In this document: positions 1 through 10,118 of the stretch, piece after piece | How the letters are laid out: each line of letters opens with the position of its first letter | Numbering within the stretch: the stretch's first letter is position 1 | Assembly (NCBI GenBank): GCA_014885115.2 | Contig: WKLE02000314.1 | Location: 1 to 27,903 of the forward strand | Direction of reading: 5' to 3' | Length of the DNA stretch: 27,903 bases | From: Asterionellopsis glacialis | Taxonomy: Eukaryota; Bacillariophyta; Plagiogrammaphyceae; Rhaphoneidales; Asterionellopsidaceae | Translations under genes and position numbers: made by a program | Notes under the pieces: generated by a model | Seen by the model: only the letters and a program-made list of their open reading frames with translations | Told to the model about the DNA's origin: nothing | Databases searched by the model: none

Positions 1-291
1 GTAGCGCGTAGTCTTTTCTTTGCCTAAATTAGAGAATTTGGAGCCGTTCTTTTTGTTTTTGCCTTGAACTGAGGTGAACTCGTTTGATTCCTGGAGGTTT
101 GGTTGTTAGACTTGGGCGTACCGGTAGAATCGCTTTATCGTCATCAGGGTCGGAGGGCTGCATCGGTGGCTGAGTGCTGTTGATCACGGATAAAATATCC
201 AATGTACAAGGGAAAGTACCACGGAGCTACGGACGTAGTTTTAGTCCTGCGGGCTCTTTACCAGATAAACAATTTTTATCCTAGAAAAGAG
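1..291 (-). mobile_element. Inverted 5' end of a LINE (5' UTR and start of ORF1)
   Basis: Read on the minus strand from 291 down to 1, this segment is collinear with the 5' end of LINE copy 2 (6540-6768, then 11551 onward). Both start with CTCTTTTC and share a 5' UTR containing TGGTAAAGAGC. Both then encode an ORF1 start: SDSTGTPKSNNQ here against SDSTGKPKSTNQ in copy 2, and FSNLGKEKT here against FSNLGKGRT. The ORF1 here is frameshifted relative to itself. The segment runs off the left edge. It abuts, head to head, the 3' part of LINE copy 1 at about 300, so it is either the inverted 5' part of that same insertion (twin priming) or a separate copy. It also serves as the unoccupied reference for the LTR-element insertion in copy 2; the matching point is near position 81. 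Confidence 0.75.
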
Positions 292-391
292 TGCACTATA
301 ATACAAAAACAGCCAAACACATCTTATTCAATACATCCAAGCAAAACAACCACCACTAACCCACGATCACTTTCAAAACATCATATATGTT

Positions 392-1025
392 ATCTCTGAC
401 ATTAAACCAGATTATGTTCTTTGAATTTATATTCACAATGTCAACAGCATACAGCTAGATCATGACAGCGGAGACATAAATATTATTGCAACTGAAATGC
501 ATCGCATCAATGCAGATATTATTGCATTAATCGAAACCAACATCGATAACACCAATCATAAGATCAAAGACATTATTCACAAGACTCTCCGGAAATATAA
601 TTAACAACGTGAAAACAGCGACAATTCAAGGTATCATTTCAACCTTGACCTACATGAATTAGTATCAAGTATTATATCCAATAAGAACTACAAACTCATG
701 ATGGCAGGAGACTTCAATGAAGAATTTGGGGTTGATCTCAAAGGAGTTACAAAACTCACAAACACATTTCATCTGCATGACTTGTTCTCGGAAAAATTGG
801 CATTACAACTTTCAACACTTATTCCATAGGGAAGCATTGTATTGATTATGCCTTGTGTATACAAGGTATCTTAGATTCTACAGTAGCAGCAAGCTATGAA
901 CCTTTTCATAGGAATGTTCATTGATATTAACACGCACACATTGTTCATAAATTATACATCTCCACTAGCTCCAGCTCAATCGCGTGGTATACAGAGCTCT
1001 AATCAAAAGTCGAATTGACTCTATA
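392..1025 (+). pseudogene. LINE copy 1 endonuclease domain, deleted and interrupted
   Basis: The endonuclease/exonuclease/phosphatase (APE-like) domain nicks target DNA to start target-primed reverse transcription. The start motif reads IHNVNSIQL at about 436-462. NADIIALIETNI follows at about 510-545 (the E of the LIETN motif), MAGDFNEEFG at about 701-730 (the GDFN motif), and a degenerate IDYALC at about 842-859. Compared with copy 2, roughly 80-100 residues are missing after 600, removing the GRWAHWQL region. The terminal SDH-type motif is also damaged; copy 2 reads SEYQGMF there. An in-frame TGA lies immediately upstream of IYIHNVN, and copy 2 has TGA at the same alignment position. Confidence 0.75.
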
Positions 1026-1500
1026 TTGAGGCAATGTATTCCCACTTAAACTCAAACAATACTGAAAAAATGTTAGACCAACTCGACTCTGAATCTATGA
1101 CTACAATCAAGGTCGCCGAAAAGATTGATGACTTAGTGGTGCAAGCAAAAAGCTCAAACACCAACAAGACCACCTAGGCCACATGAACTCCACAAAGAGC
1201 AACTTAAATACAATGCAGCTAGAAAATTACTATATCTCTTTCAAAATCACCCCCACTACAAATCCAGTATCCAACAAATGATCACATCCAATATCCATTG
1301 AACATCCATAAAAATAAACAGCATTAGGACCCTGCGAAGTAATATCAGAACACTTGCTCAAACCAAAGCCATAAAATTTGCTCACCAACTAGAACAGGAA
1401 CTCTTAGATGTGGAGTTAGCTCATGACACTCAACACACTATAGCACTAAAATATCTCCGAACGCTTCAAGAGAACAAACTTATGTTCAAGAAACTTAGAA
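1026..1500 (+). pseudogene. LINE copy 1 endonuclease-to-RT linker
   Basis: This stretch corresponds to 14290-14790 of copy 2. It encodes, in several frames, the A- and Q-rich linker between endonuclease and reverse transcriptase. MYSHLNSNN is recognisable from 1034, and IKFAHQLEQELL near 1372-1410 matches TQFARQLEQELL of copy 2. Such linkers in LINE ORF2 have no known catalytic role. Multiple stops break it. Confidence 0.6.
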
Positions 1501-1504
1501 ACTA

Positions 1505-3330
1505 ATGAACAACCAATACCAACCAAAACCTGACATCCATCAATGTAACAAAACCCCCTCGACTGATCCTAAATCATGCACTGACTGGATTGAAGTAACT
1601 GAACCTACTCAAATCAATGAATTCATATTAAAACGATATCAAAACCACTTCGGCCAAGCTCACAGCACACCATTTACAGTAGAACCGCTGTCCACCTAGA
1701 TCCCATTCTCAGGTACTGGTGAGTATTCAGACCTAATTCTGGAAGGCAACTATGACAACTTACATTTACCAGAAATTACTTCACTATTTATAAAATCATT
1801 GAAACAACAGATATCACCAAATCCAGACACTCCTCAAATCCATATAGAAGCATATGAATCTAAGATCAGCACATGGAAAGAAACCACTTCTACATTACCT
1901 TCTGGTATACATTGAGGACATTACCATGCTCTAATAAAACAACACAATGTACCATCTTCCAAACTGAAGAGTATGCAGAATTAGAGTTAAAACATAACTT
2001 TCTGCTTCAGACAAGACTCCAACTTGTAAACTTTGCCTTGCAACAGGGCTAATTGTACAAACAATGGCAAAAGATTGTTAACGCCATGATCTTGAAAAAA
2101 CTAGAGTATTCTAGACTTACACGATATTCATTGATTAAATTCGCCAACGATGCAACAGCATGTTATGACAGAATTTTACCTTCTCTTGCTTCAATCCCCA
2201 GTCTATCTTATGGCACTAACAAATCTTTATGTTACATTATGGCACAAACGCTTTTAGAAGCAAAATACAAACTCAAAACAAGCCTGGGGTAATCCAATAC
2301 TTACTACAAGCATTGCAAAGCATCACCAATTTATGGCTCTGGCCAAGGCAGTGGTAACTCACCAGTGATTTGGGTATTCCTTAGCAGCATTCTCTTCAAG
2401 TGCCACAATAATGCAGCAGTTGGCGCTAGGTTTACTTCTATCGACCGCAAACAGGAAATGTTTATTAGCATTATTTGATTTGTTGATGACAGCACTGGTT
2501 ACTGTAATTCAAGCTCTCCAGATGAAGACATTACCCAACTCTTTAAAAAGATGCAGCACAGCGCTCAAGTATGGAATAATCTACTCTGGCAATCAGGTGG
2601 AGATCTGGAAGTATTCAAGTGCCTTTATCATGTCTCTGACTTCGTCTTTACTCCCTGAAGGGAACCGGTTCTTCATAATTACTTCCCAATGAAAATATCT
2701 GTTCCATCCAACACTGAAGACTGTAATTTAGTTATTTGCCGTTCATCACCATTTACTGATCACAAAACTCTAGGTTGCTTCAAATCACCAAGTGGGAATC
2801 AGACCCAGCAATCAATTATACTTCGCGAAAAAAGCAACAAACATCTCAAAATTATTTTGTCCAACCCATTCTACCATCAAGAAGCTTGGACTTATTACTT
2901 TGCCATTTTCCTTCCCAGTATTGGATACTGCCTTCCAGTAAGCCACTTCACTGAATACAAATTGACAAAAATCCAACAAAAACCAACCCGAGCTCTTCTA
3001 GCAAAAGCCAGTTTCAATAGAAATACAAAGAAAGAAATAATATTTGGTCCAAAATCACTAGGTGGTCTTGCTTGGCAAACCTTATATGATGTCCAAGGCA
3101 TCTCAAACACTGGAGATCACACACTTTTATTTCCACCTTATTACATATCAATTTTATGTGGACGATGGCACAGATAGGCACAAGTTTTCACCTTTGGAGA
3201 ATACAACTACCAAACTACCTCATTTAGAAAGGAAATGGTTCACATCTCTACGTGAATATCTATGTACATTTGATGGTTCTATATCACTTAAGGTTGATCT
3301 ATGCAACAACTTATGGACTTAGTCCTGAGC
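1505..3330 (+). pseudogene. LINE copy 1 reverse transcriptase, broken
   Basis: The RT domain copies the element RNA at the nicked target. The N-terminal part reads DPKSCTDWIEVTEPTQ and then SGIH-GHYHAL, with a TGA inside (copy 2 has SGIHLGHYHAL). About 60 residues covering motifs 1 and 2 are deleted between 2095 and 2102 compared with copy 2. Motif A is KFANDATACYDRI (about 2128-2166), which keeps the catalytic Asp six residues before YD's Asp. Motif B is YGSGQGSGNSP (about 2333-2366), and motif C is FVDDSTGYCN (about 2479-2508). A conserved thumb-side block, FGPKSLGGLAWQTLYD, lies at 3043-3090. Frameshifts and TGA, TAG and TAA codons are frequent. Confidence 0.85.
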
Positions 3331-3830
3331 GCTAGGAAATTCAAACCAAGTGAAATCAAACAAATAAATTATTGCAGATTATACCTGCAAGTCATGTCAC
3401 TTGAGCAGCTGGCACTCATTTACAATCAAAGATTGAGAAAGGAGACTCAATTCTAACTTCGAACACTACACAATGGAAAAAGTTTAAACAAGATAAACTC
3501 AATGAATTCCTATGGCGATCATGGAGGCTCGCGTGTTGGATATTTGCTACAAAGGATGGCAGACTCCATGAACCCCTCCTGGAATGGTTACACCCAAACA
3601 AAAAGTTACGTCAATGTTGGTTCAGCTATTACGACAACATATCAACCATTTCTATGAATACAAATCAAGTTCTTCTGAAATTTATTATCCTACAAATAAC
3701 TCCACCATCTACTTACCATCATCCAGCATTCCTGTTGATGTTGTACTAACTAGGAACAAATGGCGTATCACACAACCAGTTCACTTTAGGTAATCCACAC
3801 TCCACATTCAACATTCCGACTTTCATCACA
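3331..3830 (+). pseudogene. LINE copy 1 connection between RT and RNase H
   Basis: This is decayed ORF2 sequence aligning with 16850-17330 of copy 2. Recognisable pieces are the block around INYCRLYLQ (about 3366-3392), KDGRLHEPLLEWLHP (about 3553-3597) and YEYKSSSSEIYY (about 3654-3690). The family has no known catalytic motif here. The frame changes several times. Confidence 0.55.
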
Positions 3831-4395
3831 TTATGCAAAACCAGCCACCATGGTCCCAACAATTACACCATAAGCTAAAGATAAAAGTGTCAATCTATTT
3901 GATCATCAAATCCATCTATTTGATCATCAAATCAATCCAAGATGCGGTAGTCATCGCCACCAGCAATGGTTCCATTTCTGAGGAAGGCATAGGCTCGTTT
4001 GGCTGGGTTGTCAACTGGTACGAGATTAGCATCATGTACAGGATGGGCATATGGATGCTGCATTGCGTCATCAATGCAAGCCGAGGCTTATGGCTTCCTC
4101 TCATGGGTGCAATTTTTATATTTACTTTATTGCTACTATACTATAGAATGGCCTGAGCATCTACAATTATACCAATAGACAGCGAATCTTTAGTCATCTG
4201 TATTAAGAAATTGCAAGCTCAGGAAAATCCATCACCAAATGCTACACTGTTAGAAGATTGGGATGTAATCCATATGATAGTGGAGACTCTAAATAAACTC
4301 TCCTGTTATGAATTAAACCATGTAAAAGGTCATCAAGATGACTGCCCAACTTAATATCAATAACATCACATGTAATGGAAAATATCCATCGTGAA
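3831..4395 (+). pseudogene. LINE copy 1 RNase H, deleted
   Basis: RNase H would degrade the RNA strand of the cDNA hybrid. The first catalytic block reads VIATSNGSI (about 3952-3978), where copy 2 has TSDGS, so the first Asp is Asn here. MQAEAYG (about 4075-4095) supplies the Glu and PIDSESL (about 4170-4190) the next Asp. HVKGHQDD lies at about 4318-4341. The segment with the last Asp (NVEADHLAG in copies 2 and 3) is deleted between HQDD and NINNITCNGKYPS. A 21-bp tandem duplication lies at 3893-3934. Confidence 0.7.
3893..3934 (+). repeat. 21-bp tandem duplication inside LINE copy 1
   Basis: Two adjacent units start ATCTATTTGATCATCAAATC and differ only at the end. They encode a duplicated IYLIIKS block. 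LINE copy 2 has a single unit here (SIYSIIESI), so the duplication is specific to copy 1. Confidence 0.85.
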
Positions 4396-5300
4396 TAAGC
4401 CATGCACACTATGCTCAACCTGTAAAGACTTACATCATGGAGCAACAGTCATTATCTACCTAGCATTTCAGATTGATTAATCAAAGAGCTTTAGCAACAG
4501 TGATTGCCACAATGTCACCTCTACACCCCATTTTGATAAAACTTATCCACTCTCATTTGCCATTGAACACTGTAACCTCTCGATATGATAAGGAAACAAC
4601 ATCAATCTGTCTGGGCTGTGATTTGCACGTTGAAGACTTTGTTTATCATTTCCGATGCTTAAAAAAAGAATTAGTACAATCTAGGAAGCACCTCTTGCAA
4701 AAACTACGCCTTGCTTGTGACCACATATCTTCTGAACCTTGCCTACGAGACACATTATTATATGGCCTAGAATTGTTCTTCAGTCACCAGCAAGCTCCAA
4801 CAGACAACCTGGTAAGAGTGGTCTATGATCTACAATCCAAGATAGGCTGGAATAAAATGATACAAGGCAGGTTTGCTGAGAAATGGACAGAACTTCAATC
4901 ACGACACTATGCAAGTCAAACAACTACTAAACACAACGGACAAACATGGACGACATCTATGATAAAAATTATATTTACGTGGTATACAACATACTGGAAT
5001 ATCCGTATTTCATGTAAACATGGCAAGGATTTGTCACAACAAGCTGCTATTAGGAAACCAAGAGCATTAGAGGAAATGAAAGCAGTCTACAAGCTTAAAC
5101 ACCAGGTACTTTCTTGAGATAGATCTATATTTTTTGACTCTTTAGAGGAACACACTCACAATAAAACAACTACCCAAATGCAGAATTGGCTTGCAATTTG
5201 GCGTCCAACCATCATACAAAGTGTTAAACATGCAAAGTCTTGGGCAATCAAAGGTTTCCGTACCATTAATCATTATTTTCAATTTCAACTGGATTGAACA
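4396..5300 (+). pseudogene. LINE copy 1 C-terminal domain with zinc finger
   Basis: This C-terminal part follows RNase H. An open stretch at 4473-5117 includes a region ending in HPILIKLIHSHLPLNTVTSRYD. The reverse-transcriptase-associated finger follows: CLGC (about 4606-4617), then VEDFVYHFRC, giving C-x2-C...H-x3-C. Next come helical segments and MIQGRFAEKWTELQ. The frame stops at 5115 (TGA), where copy 3 has AGG (Arg). Downstream, QNWLAIWRPTIIQSVKHAKSW is still readable in the same style. This finger type is known from LINE ORF2 C-termini and is thought to bind nucleic acid. Confidence 0.75.
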
Positions 5301-5410
5301 TATTCAATACCAAGTAATTTAATCTGATGGTCGGCTGTCGTCGTGAGTAGAATTGGTTTCCAAGGTTATCACTAGCTGCAGCAATTAATAAATAAAACCT
5401 TATTATTATC
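5301..5410 (+). other. LINE copy 1 3' UTR and tail
   Basis: The shared LINE 3' end includes GAGTAGAATTGGTTTC, then TAGCTGCAGCAATTAATAAATA, then a short TTATTATTATCA tail. The same sequence ends copy 2 at 18833, and a diverged version ends copy 3 near 26080 on the minus strand. There is no poly(A) tail; the end is a TTA-type microsatellite. Confidence 0.8.
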
Positions 5411-5590
5411 ATACACAAAAGCAGTTTGATGATAGAAGACAAACCAAAGGTCCACAGGGAAGAATACCCAACAAATATGAAATTAAGTCACATGAAAGTA
5501 CTGATTATGGAACAATAAGTAGATTGAAGGTTGTCAAAATGTTTAGTGTAGATGAAATAATGGATCATTATATTGAAGATGATCTATTGT
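5411..5590 (+). other. Flanking DNA with a short open frame of unknown origin
   Basis: Immediately after the LINE 3' end a plus-strand frame reads FDDRRQTKGPQGRIPNKYEI and continues through MFSVDEIMDHYIEDDLLF to a TGA at about 5593. It looks protein-like in composition but I do not recognise it. The minus strand here could instead be the decayed C-terminal part of the transposase-like gene that follows. Confidence 0.3.
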
Positions 5591-6524
5591 TTTGAAATAT
5601 ATCCAAAAGGGTCCCTCCTGTTGGTCCTCAAGACTTACATCTCTTTGTTGATTGTCCTAAGGCAAAACATTTCTACAAGTATCCAGGATAAGCCTTCATT
5701 TTACAAACATAAAAGCCATTCTTCCTTTGCTCCTGGTGCTTTGAGAATTAATTCAGACTTCAATGATGACTTCCCAATCTTCATAAATCCATTGTGAAAG
5801 GATACAGTATGTAATGAATGATCGCTCTGATGAGCACACTGTCAAGATACCTTAGCTAAAGCAGCATCAAACAATATACCAGTCTGACCTTGACCAAGAA
5901 CTTTTTCAAAGAAATGTGTGGCACTTAACTTGTCTAATCCAGCATTTTTCCAGTGCAATATTTCAGGTGGTGTAGCACAATGTATACCGTGTTTTTCATC
6001 ACACATTATTAGATCATCAAATACATTGTCTAACCTATAGTGCTATAATTGCTGCAATTCATCTTGTTTCTTTTTATGAAAGTCTGCACTTTTCCTGAGA
6101 TTACATGGCAAATACTAATAAAATCAAATAAAATGACTTCTTCAGTGCCACCACCCTCTATGTTGTATGTTAATGTCTTGGGTTTGCAACATTCAGTGTT
6201 GAACTTTTTTCTAAATGCTTCATGATAGTAGCACGTGTCTTGCTATCAAACAATATACCCTTCATTAATGCATCTTTTACCCAGGACAAGACAATATTAA
6301 AAGTACTTCAAGGGTCACCATTTTTAATTAATACATGCAACAAAATCTGTACACATTTCATCCTCCTTGGACAATCTAAAAGTGTTTTTTTCAATGCAAC
6401 CATTGTAGTGGTATAGTGGTGTTCGGTGGTTTCATTTGTATTTGCATTGGGAGGGTTTTCTTTTGAATCACCACTCAGATCTACTAACATATCCATATTT
6501 TGTTCTTCGTCACTACAATTATCC
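5591..6524 (-). pseudogene. Transposase-like gene, 3' part (possibly Plavaka/CACTA-like)
   Basis: Read on minus from 6524 downward, the protein starts KTTTKDNCSDEEQNMD, an acidic low-complexity stretch. It continues with ALKKTLLDCPRRMKCVQILL, WVKDALMKGILFDSKTRATI and YNIEGGGTEEVILFDF. Next comes EKHGIHCATPPEILHWKNAG (about 5941-6000) and FHNGFMKIGKSS (about 5765-5800). The HGI-x-ATPPE-x-LH block resembles large transposase-like proteins common in diatoms, which I associate with Plavaka/CACTA-type elements. The gene is broken by several frameshifts and stops (for example after IKNGDP). Its upstream half lies 12.3 kb away at 18849-18997, separated by LINE copy 2, and the reading frame continues across the target site. 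The family name is from memory and uncertain; the split is seen directly. Confidence 0.5.
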
Positions 6525-6539
6525 TTTGTTGTTGTTTTA
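6525..6539. repeat. Left target-site duplication of LINE copy 2
   Basis: TTTGTTGTTGTTTTA here is identical to 18834-18848 at the other end of LINE copy 2. The minus-strand codons KTTT of the interrupted gene span it. Confidence 0.85.
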
Positions 6540-6768
6540 CTCTTTTCCAAGATAAGAATTGATTGTCTGGTAAAGAGCTTGCAGGACTAATTTTACGTCT
6601 GTAACTTCTTGGTGCTTACTATCATAAATTGGATACTTCTGCTGTATTCAACAACAAACAGCCAACGATGCAACCTGGCATTATGACAGCGATTCCACTG
6701 GTAAACCTAAGTCTACTAATCAATCAACCATCCGTGATTACTTTGCATCCAACAACCATCAAGATTCC
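6540..6768 (+). pseudogene. LINE copy 2 5' UTR and ORF1 N-terminus
   Basis: The first roughly 100 bases are a 5' UTR shared with the inverted segment at 1-291. A frame then reads NDATWHYDSDSTGKPKSTNQ and continues STIRDYFASNNHQDSGK until the LTR element begins. The run QSTIRDYF fits a PCNA-binding PIP-box pattern (Q-x-x-I-x-x-Y-F), but the inverted copy has a different sequence at that place. ORF1 resumes at 11551. I cannot fix the ATG. Confidence 0.6.
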
Positions 6769-7212
6769 GGCAAGTATGCCCTATGCCGGTGTGCACTGCA
6801 TGTCGGGTTGCGACAATCAACTCAGGGATTGTTTGGTAATGAAAATTAATTATGACTAGTTTAAAAGGATTCTATTTTTGATGAAAGGATTCTACTTTCG
6901 ATATTCTGATATTTGTGGAAGAAAGGTTAGTAACCAGTAAAACCTCCATGAGTCAGGCAAACTGCTACGTTGACATTCCTTGAGTGATGGTGACGTCACA
7001 ACAATGTCACAACCATCTGCCAATGGTGACATCACAACAACGTCACGACAATCTGCCATGTCATCATTGTCTGTCCATCACCAACAATCTGCCACCTCAT
7101 CATCGTCCATCTTTCCACTTCACCATCATCTGTCCAACTGACCTGTCTGTGCATGGATGCGCATATTAGCACTATCATTAAGGATACAACTCACATAGTG
7201 AGGTGTAGTGCA
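6769..7212 (+). repeat. Left (5') LTR of the LARD-like element
   Basis: It aligns with 11083-11550 from TATGCCCTATGCCGG onward to the shared end TAGTGAGGTGTAGTGCA. It has two 36-bp tandem units where the right LTR has three, and an extra GGATGCGCATATT-like stretch near 7155. The left boundary is uncertain by several bases. Confidence 0.75.
6986..7057 (+). promoter_or_regulatory. 36-bp tandem repeats with CRE palindrome in left LTR
   Basis: Two units at 6986-7021 and 7022-7057 begin GATGGTGA or AATGGTGA and end ATCTGCC. The first contains the perfect palindrome TGACGTCA (6991-6998), the classic CRE/bZIP site. The second has TGACATCA and an ACGTCA half-site. Diatom CO2/cAMP-responsive elements use TGACGT and ACGTCA cores, so these may be enhancer units. 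Function is inferred. Confidence 0.6.
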
Positions 7213-7780
7213 TGCTCCCCCATGATCGAGCTATGCATGAATTTACTTGCACTGGGAGTGCTGGTTTATAAATCGTCTAGTACACGGTTTACTAGGTAAG
7301 GATTCTACTGAAGAGTTTTCATCTTTAGTAGTTATGATAGAATACAGTACTGACAGCTGTAGCTTTGACAAAGGAAAAGGTGTAAGTACCATATCCTGTA
7401 GAAGTTAAATGCATTTGGTACAAATTGTACTCAAATGTAATATAGAATTTCTTCTATTATTAACTACAAGTCGCAATGGATTTACGAGTGTTTATTTGTA
7501 GAATCTGAACCAAAAGCACTGCTTTGGCACGATTGGCTTGTTTTGCCCTTTGTACCTGTATCATGTACAATGTACTGGTCAATAAACGAGTCCAATTTGT
7601 TTTGCTATTGGTAAGTATAAAAGCCTAAGGCATTTGTTTACTAGTCTTGGTTATTGTTATAGCTGTCCTACTCACAACTTGCGTGTTTGGTTACAGTATC
7701 AATGTGCGGCTTACTTACTGTTGGTTTTTATATATTGATATACATATAATAGGTATATTTGCTTTCTAGCATAAGTACTG

Positions 7781-7996
7781 TAATCGTTATCCAATTCTAC
7801 GGATATTCTGTAGCACTCATCCTGTATGATTATTACAGAGTTTGCTAGACATGGTTTTTGAATGTACTATTGCTAGATAATAGTATTGTTGTCCTTATCC
7901 GATATCTACGCATATTTTGTAGCACTAATTGTATATGACTACCACATAGTTTATTAGATATAGTTTTTAATGTACTATTGCCAATGTTGGTTTGTG
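7781..7996 (+). repeat. Diverged 108-bp tandem duplication
   Basis: Two units are offset by about 108 bp. TTATCC plus a CTACG-type block lies at 7787 and 7895, TTTGTAGCACT or TCTGTAGCACT near 7808 and 7916, and AATGTACTATTGC at 7861 and 7969. Many substitutions separate the units, so the duplication is old. Confidence 0.7.
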
Positions 7997-9990
7997 TAGG
8001 TTCTTGTACCAGAATCTACTAATATAGTATCTATTTTGAGAACTATGGTTTATTGTTAAGTTGGCCTTTCTGGAATAGTAGTTACGCATGTAATTTACTG
8101 TTGTTAAGATTATACTGATACTGTTGCACTATTTATCATTTAATATTGCACAGAGTGTAAGGATTTCTCCCCATGATTAAAGTGTCAGAATTAGTATTGG
8201 TGAGTTTCCTCAAGTGTTGATATGGCATATAGTCCATTGATAATGTAGGTCTTGTTTAATTTTTCTGGACAAGCAAATGTCTGCGTTTGGATTGGATTTT
8301 TTATAAATTAGTATTAGTTTGATATATGATGATGTAGTAGATAGTTTGCACGACCAATCATGTATTTTTATTTAGTGTATATTTGATTGTACCTTTTTCT
8401 TGTGAAGGAAGATTGTGTCAGTCTGACTGTACTGATATTTCTGTGTGGTTGTCATTTGATATCACGTATTGTAAAGGATTCATATTATATAGTTTTGGTA
8501 TATTGAGAATTTGTAATTAGTGATTATGAATTTTTTGTATTGTTAAAGGTGGTTTTGGTTGTTTTGCTTTCTTATGTATTATAGTAATGATAATTTACTA
8601 TCAATGTGAGTGAGAAGATTGTACAAGAATAGTTGCTTCTCAGCATGTTGAGTTATTTTTTGTATGCAGTGTTTCTTCCTGTTATTATGATTTGTGGAGT
8701 TTGCTATTACATCTACATACTTTTATGTAAAGAAATTTTTTGTATGTAAGTAGCCATTGTTTTTATATTGGCGTTTTACAATTAGGAAGGATGTTTTTCC
8801 AAATACATTTAATTAGTACTTGAGTTGTTCACAGTAAGTGTATGTGATTCTTGTTGTAGTACATTTAATTTTGTACAGTATTGCCTTCCTGCGTTATACC
8901 AGGTACTTGTTTTTATGTTAGGTTTCTGATTATATTTTGTTAGTAGTTATCTGGTAGAGTATTTAGACGTAAGTTTATTCTTACCAGGTAGAATAACAGT
9001 AGCAATGTTACCTTGTGTAATAATTATTGTATTGTTTCTGCCAATTGTTCTATTTGTATAGTTGATCTATTCATGGGTTTATTATTGTTTATTGTATGGT
9101 ATTCGCGTACTGAATTATGTACGGTGATATCATTCTTTGGACATGCATATTTTTTTGTTTTATTTTTGTGTACAGTACCTTTCAGTATTACTGCTATTTC
9201 ATTTATAGTTTGGAATATTTTTGATCGTGAAAATTTCCTTGATGTGTATCATTCGGATTATTTCTTCGATCGTGAAATTTTTTTATATATTTGTAAGTGT
9301 ACTGTGATGATGTGCTATAATAGCCCATCTGTTAGATTCAGTACTTTTGTACAGTTTGTGTGGTATGTTTGGATTATTTTTGTTGAACTGTTAAGTACGT
9401 GTCTGCTCATTTGTTCGGTTAATTAAAAAATTTCCAAAAAGTTTGTTTTCCTTGTTGATTATTAGGTTTCACTAACCTTTTATTGTGTTTGTATTATTAG
9501 AACAAATTGTTTGTTGAACGTCCGTAGCCAAGGGTACTGGATTGACAGTTTGTTTTAGATTTCTTAGGATGATACATAAGATTAATCTTCGTCTTATTTT
9601 TGTACGTATTATTGTACAATTTAGAAGTTCGTATCATTGATTCTTTGAATTCTTTCTTATTACTCATAGTAATAGTTTATTATCCCTTTTTAAGGTGTAC
9701 CCAGTTTGTAATGTTAAATGGTTCATTAGTACCGGTTTGGGATACTGGTACAGTTTTTAGGTATTAATGGTGTCAGCAAGTTATATGCTGTTTTGTGTTG
9801 TTGTTATACTACTCAGAGTAAGTTTCTGTAGTAGATACATGCAATGTTCCGTCTTTTAACATAGGAAATCATTGAATGGTTTGATTTTTGTACGGGGCAA
9901 ATGATAGCCTCTATGTTCTCCACACTAAGTTTTTGTTTAGTCATAATAATTTGGTAATAATTTATCCGGGTTGTTTATAGGTTGTAAACC

Positions 9991-10118
9991 ACAGAACAGG
10001 TATGTGTTTGATTATAGTGGAGTATCCAAGTATTTGCTTAGTATCTCTGATATTGTTGGTTGCATACAGAACCTGTTTGTATTCGACTATATTGGAGTAT
10101 AGTAGTATCTCTTATAGT
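9991..10118 (+). repeat. Diverged 75-bp tandem duplication
   Basis: ACAGAACAGGTATGTGTTTG at 9991 recurs as ACAGAACCTGTTTGTATTCG at 10066. Both are followed by ATTATAGTGGAGTAT or CTATATTGGAGTAT and a GTATCTCT block. Confidence 0.65.

Larger units (their letters stand above)
300..5410 (+). mobile_element. LINE copy 1, 3' portion (decayed non-LTR retrotransposon)
   Basis: Homology with LINE copy 2 begins at about 300, which matches about 13373 in copy 2, and runs to the shared 3' end (GCTGCAGCAATTAATAAATA followed by a TTATTATTATCA tail). Domain order is an apurinic-type endonuclease, reverse transcriptase with FVDD, RNase H, and a C-terminal CxxC...HxxxC zinc finger. That order is known from I-group-like LINEs and from diatom non-LTR elements. 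The copy is dead: it has internal deletions in the endonuclease, in the early part of the reverse transcriptase and in RNase H, plus many stops. No ORF1 is present on this strand; the 5' part lies inverted at 1-291. The target duplication on the left must lie outside the window. Confidence 0.85.

Noticed and set aside
9013..9426. A 137-codon hydrophobic frame that looks like a membrane protein
   Set aside because: The strand here is extremely T-rich, which alone yields Phe, Val, Leu and Ile. There is no conserved motif or plausible start context.
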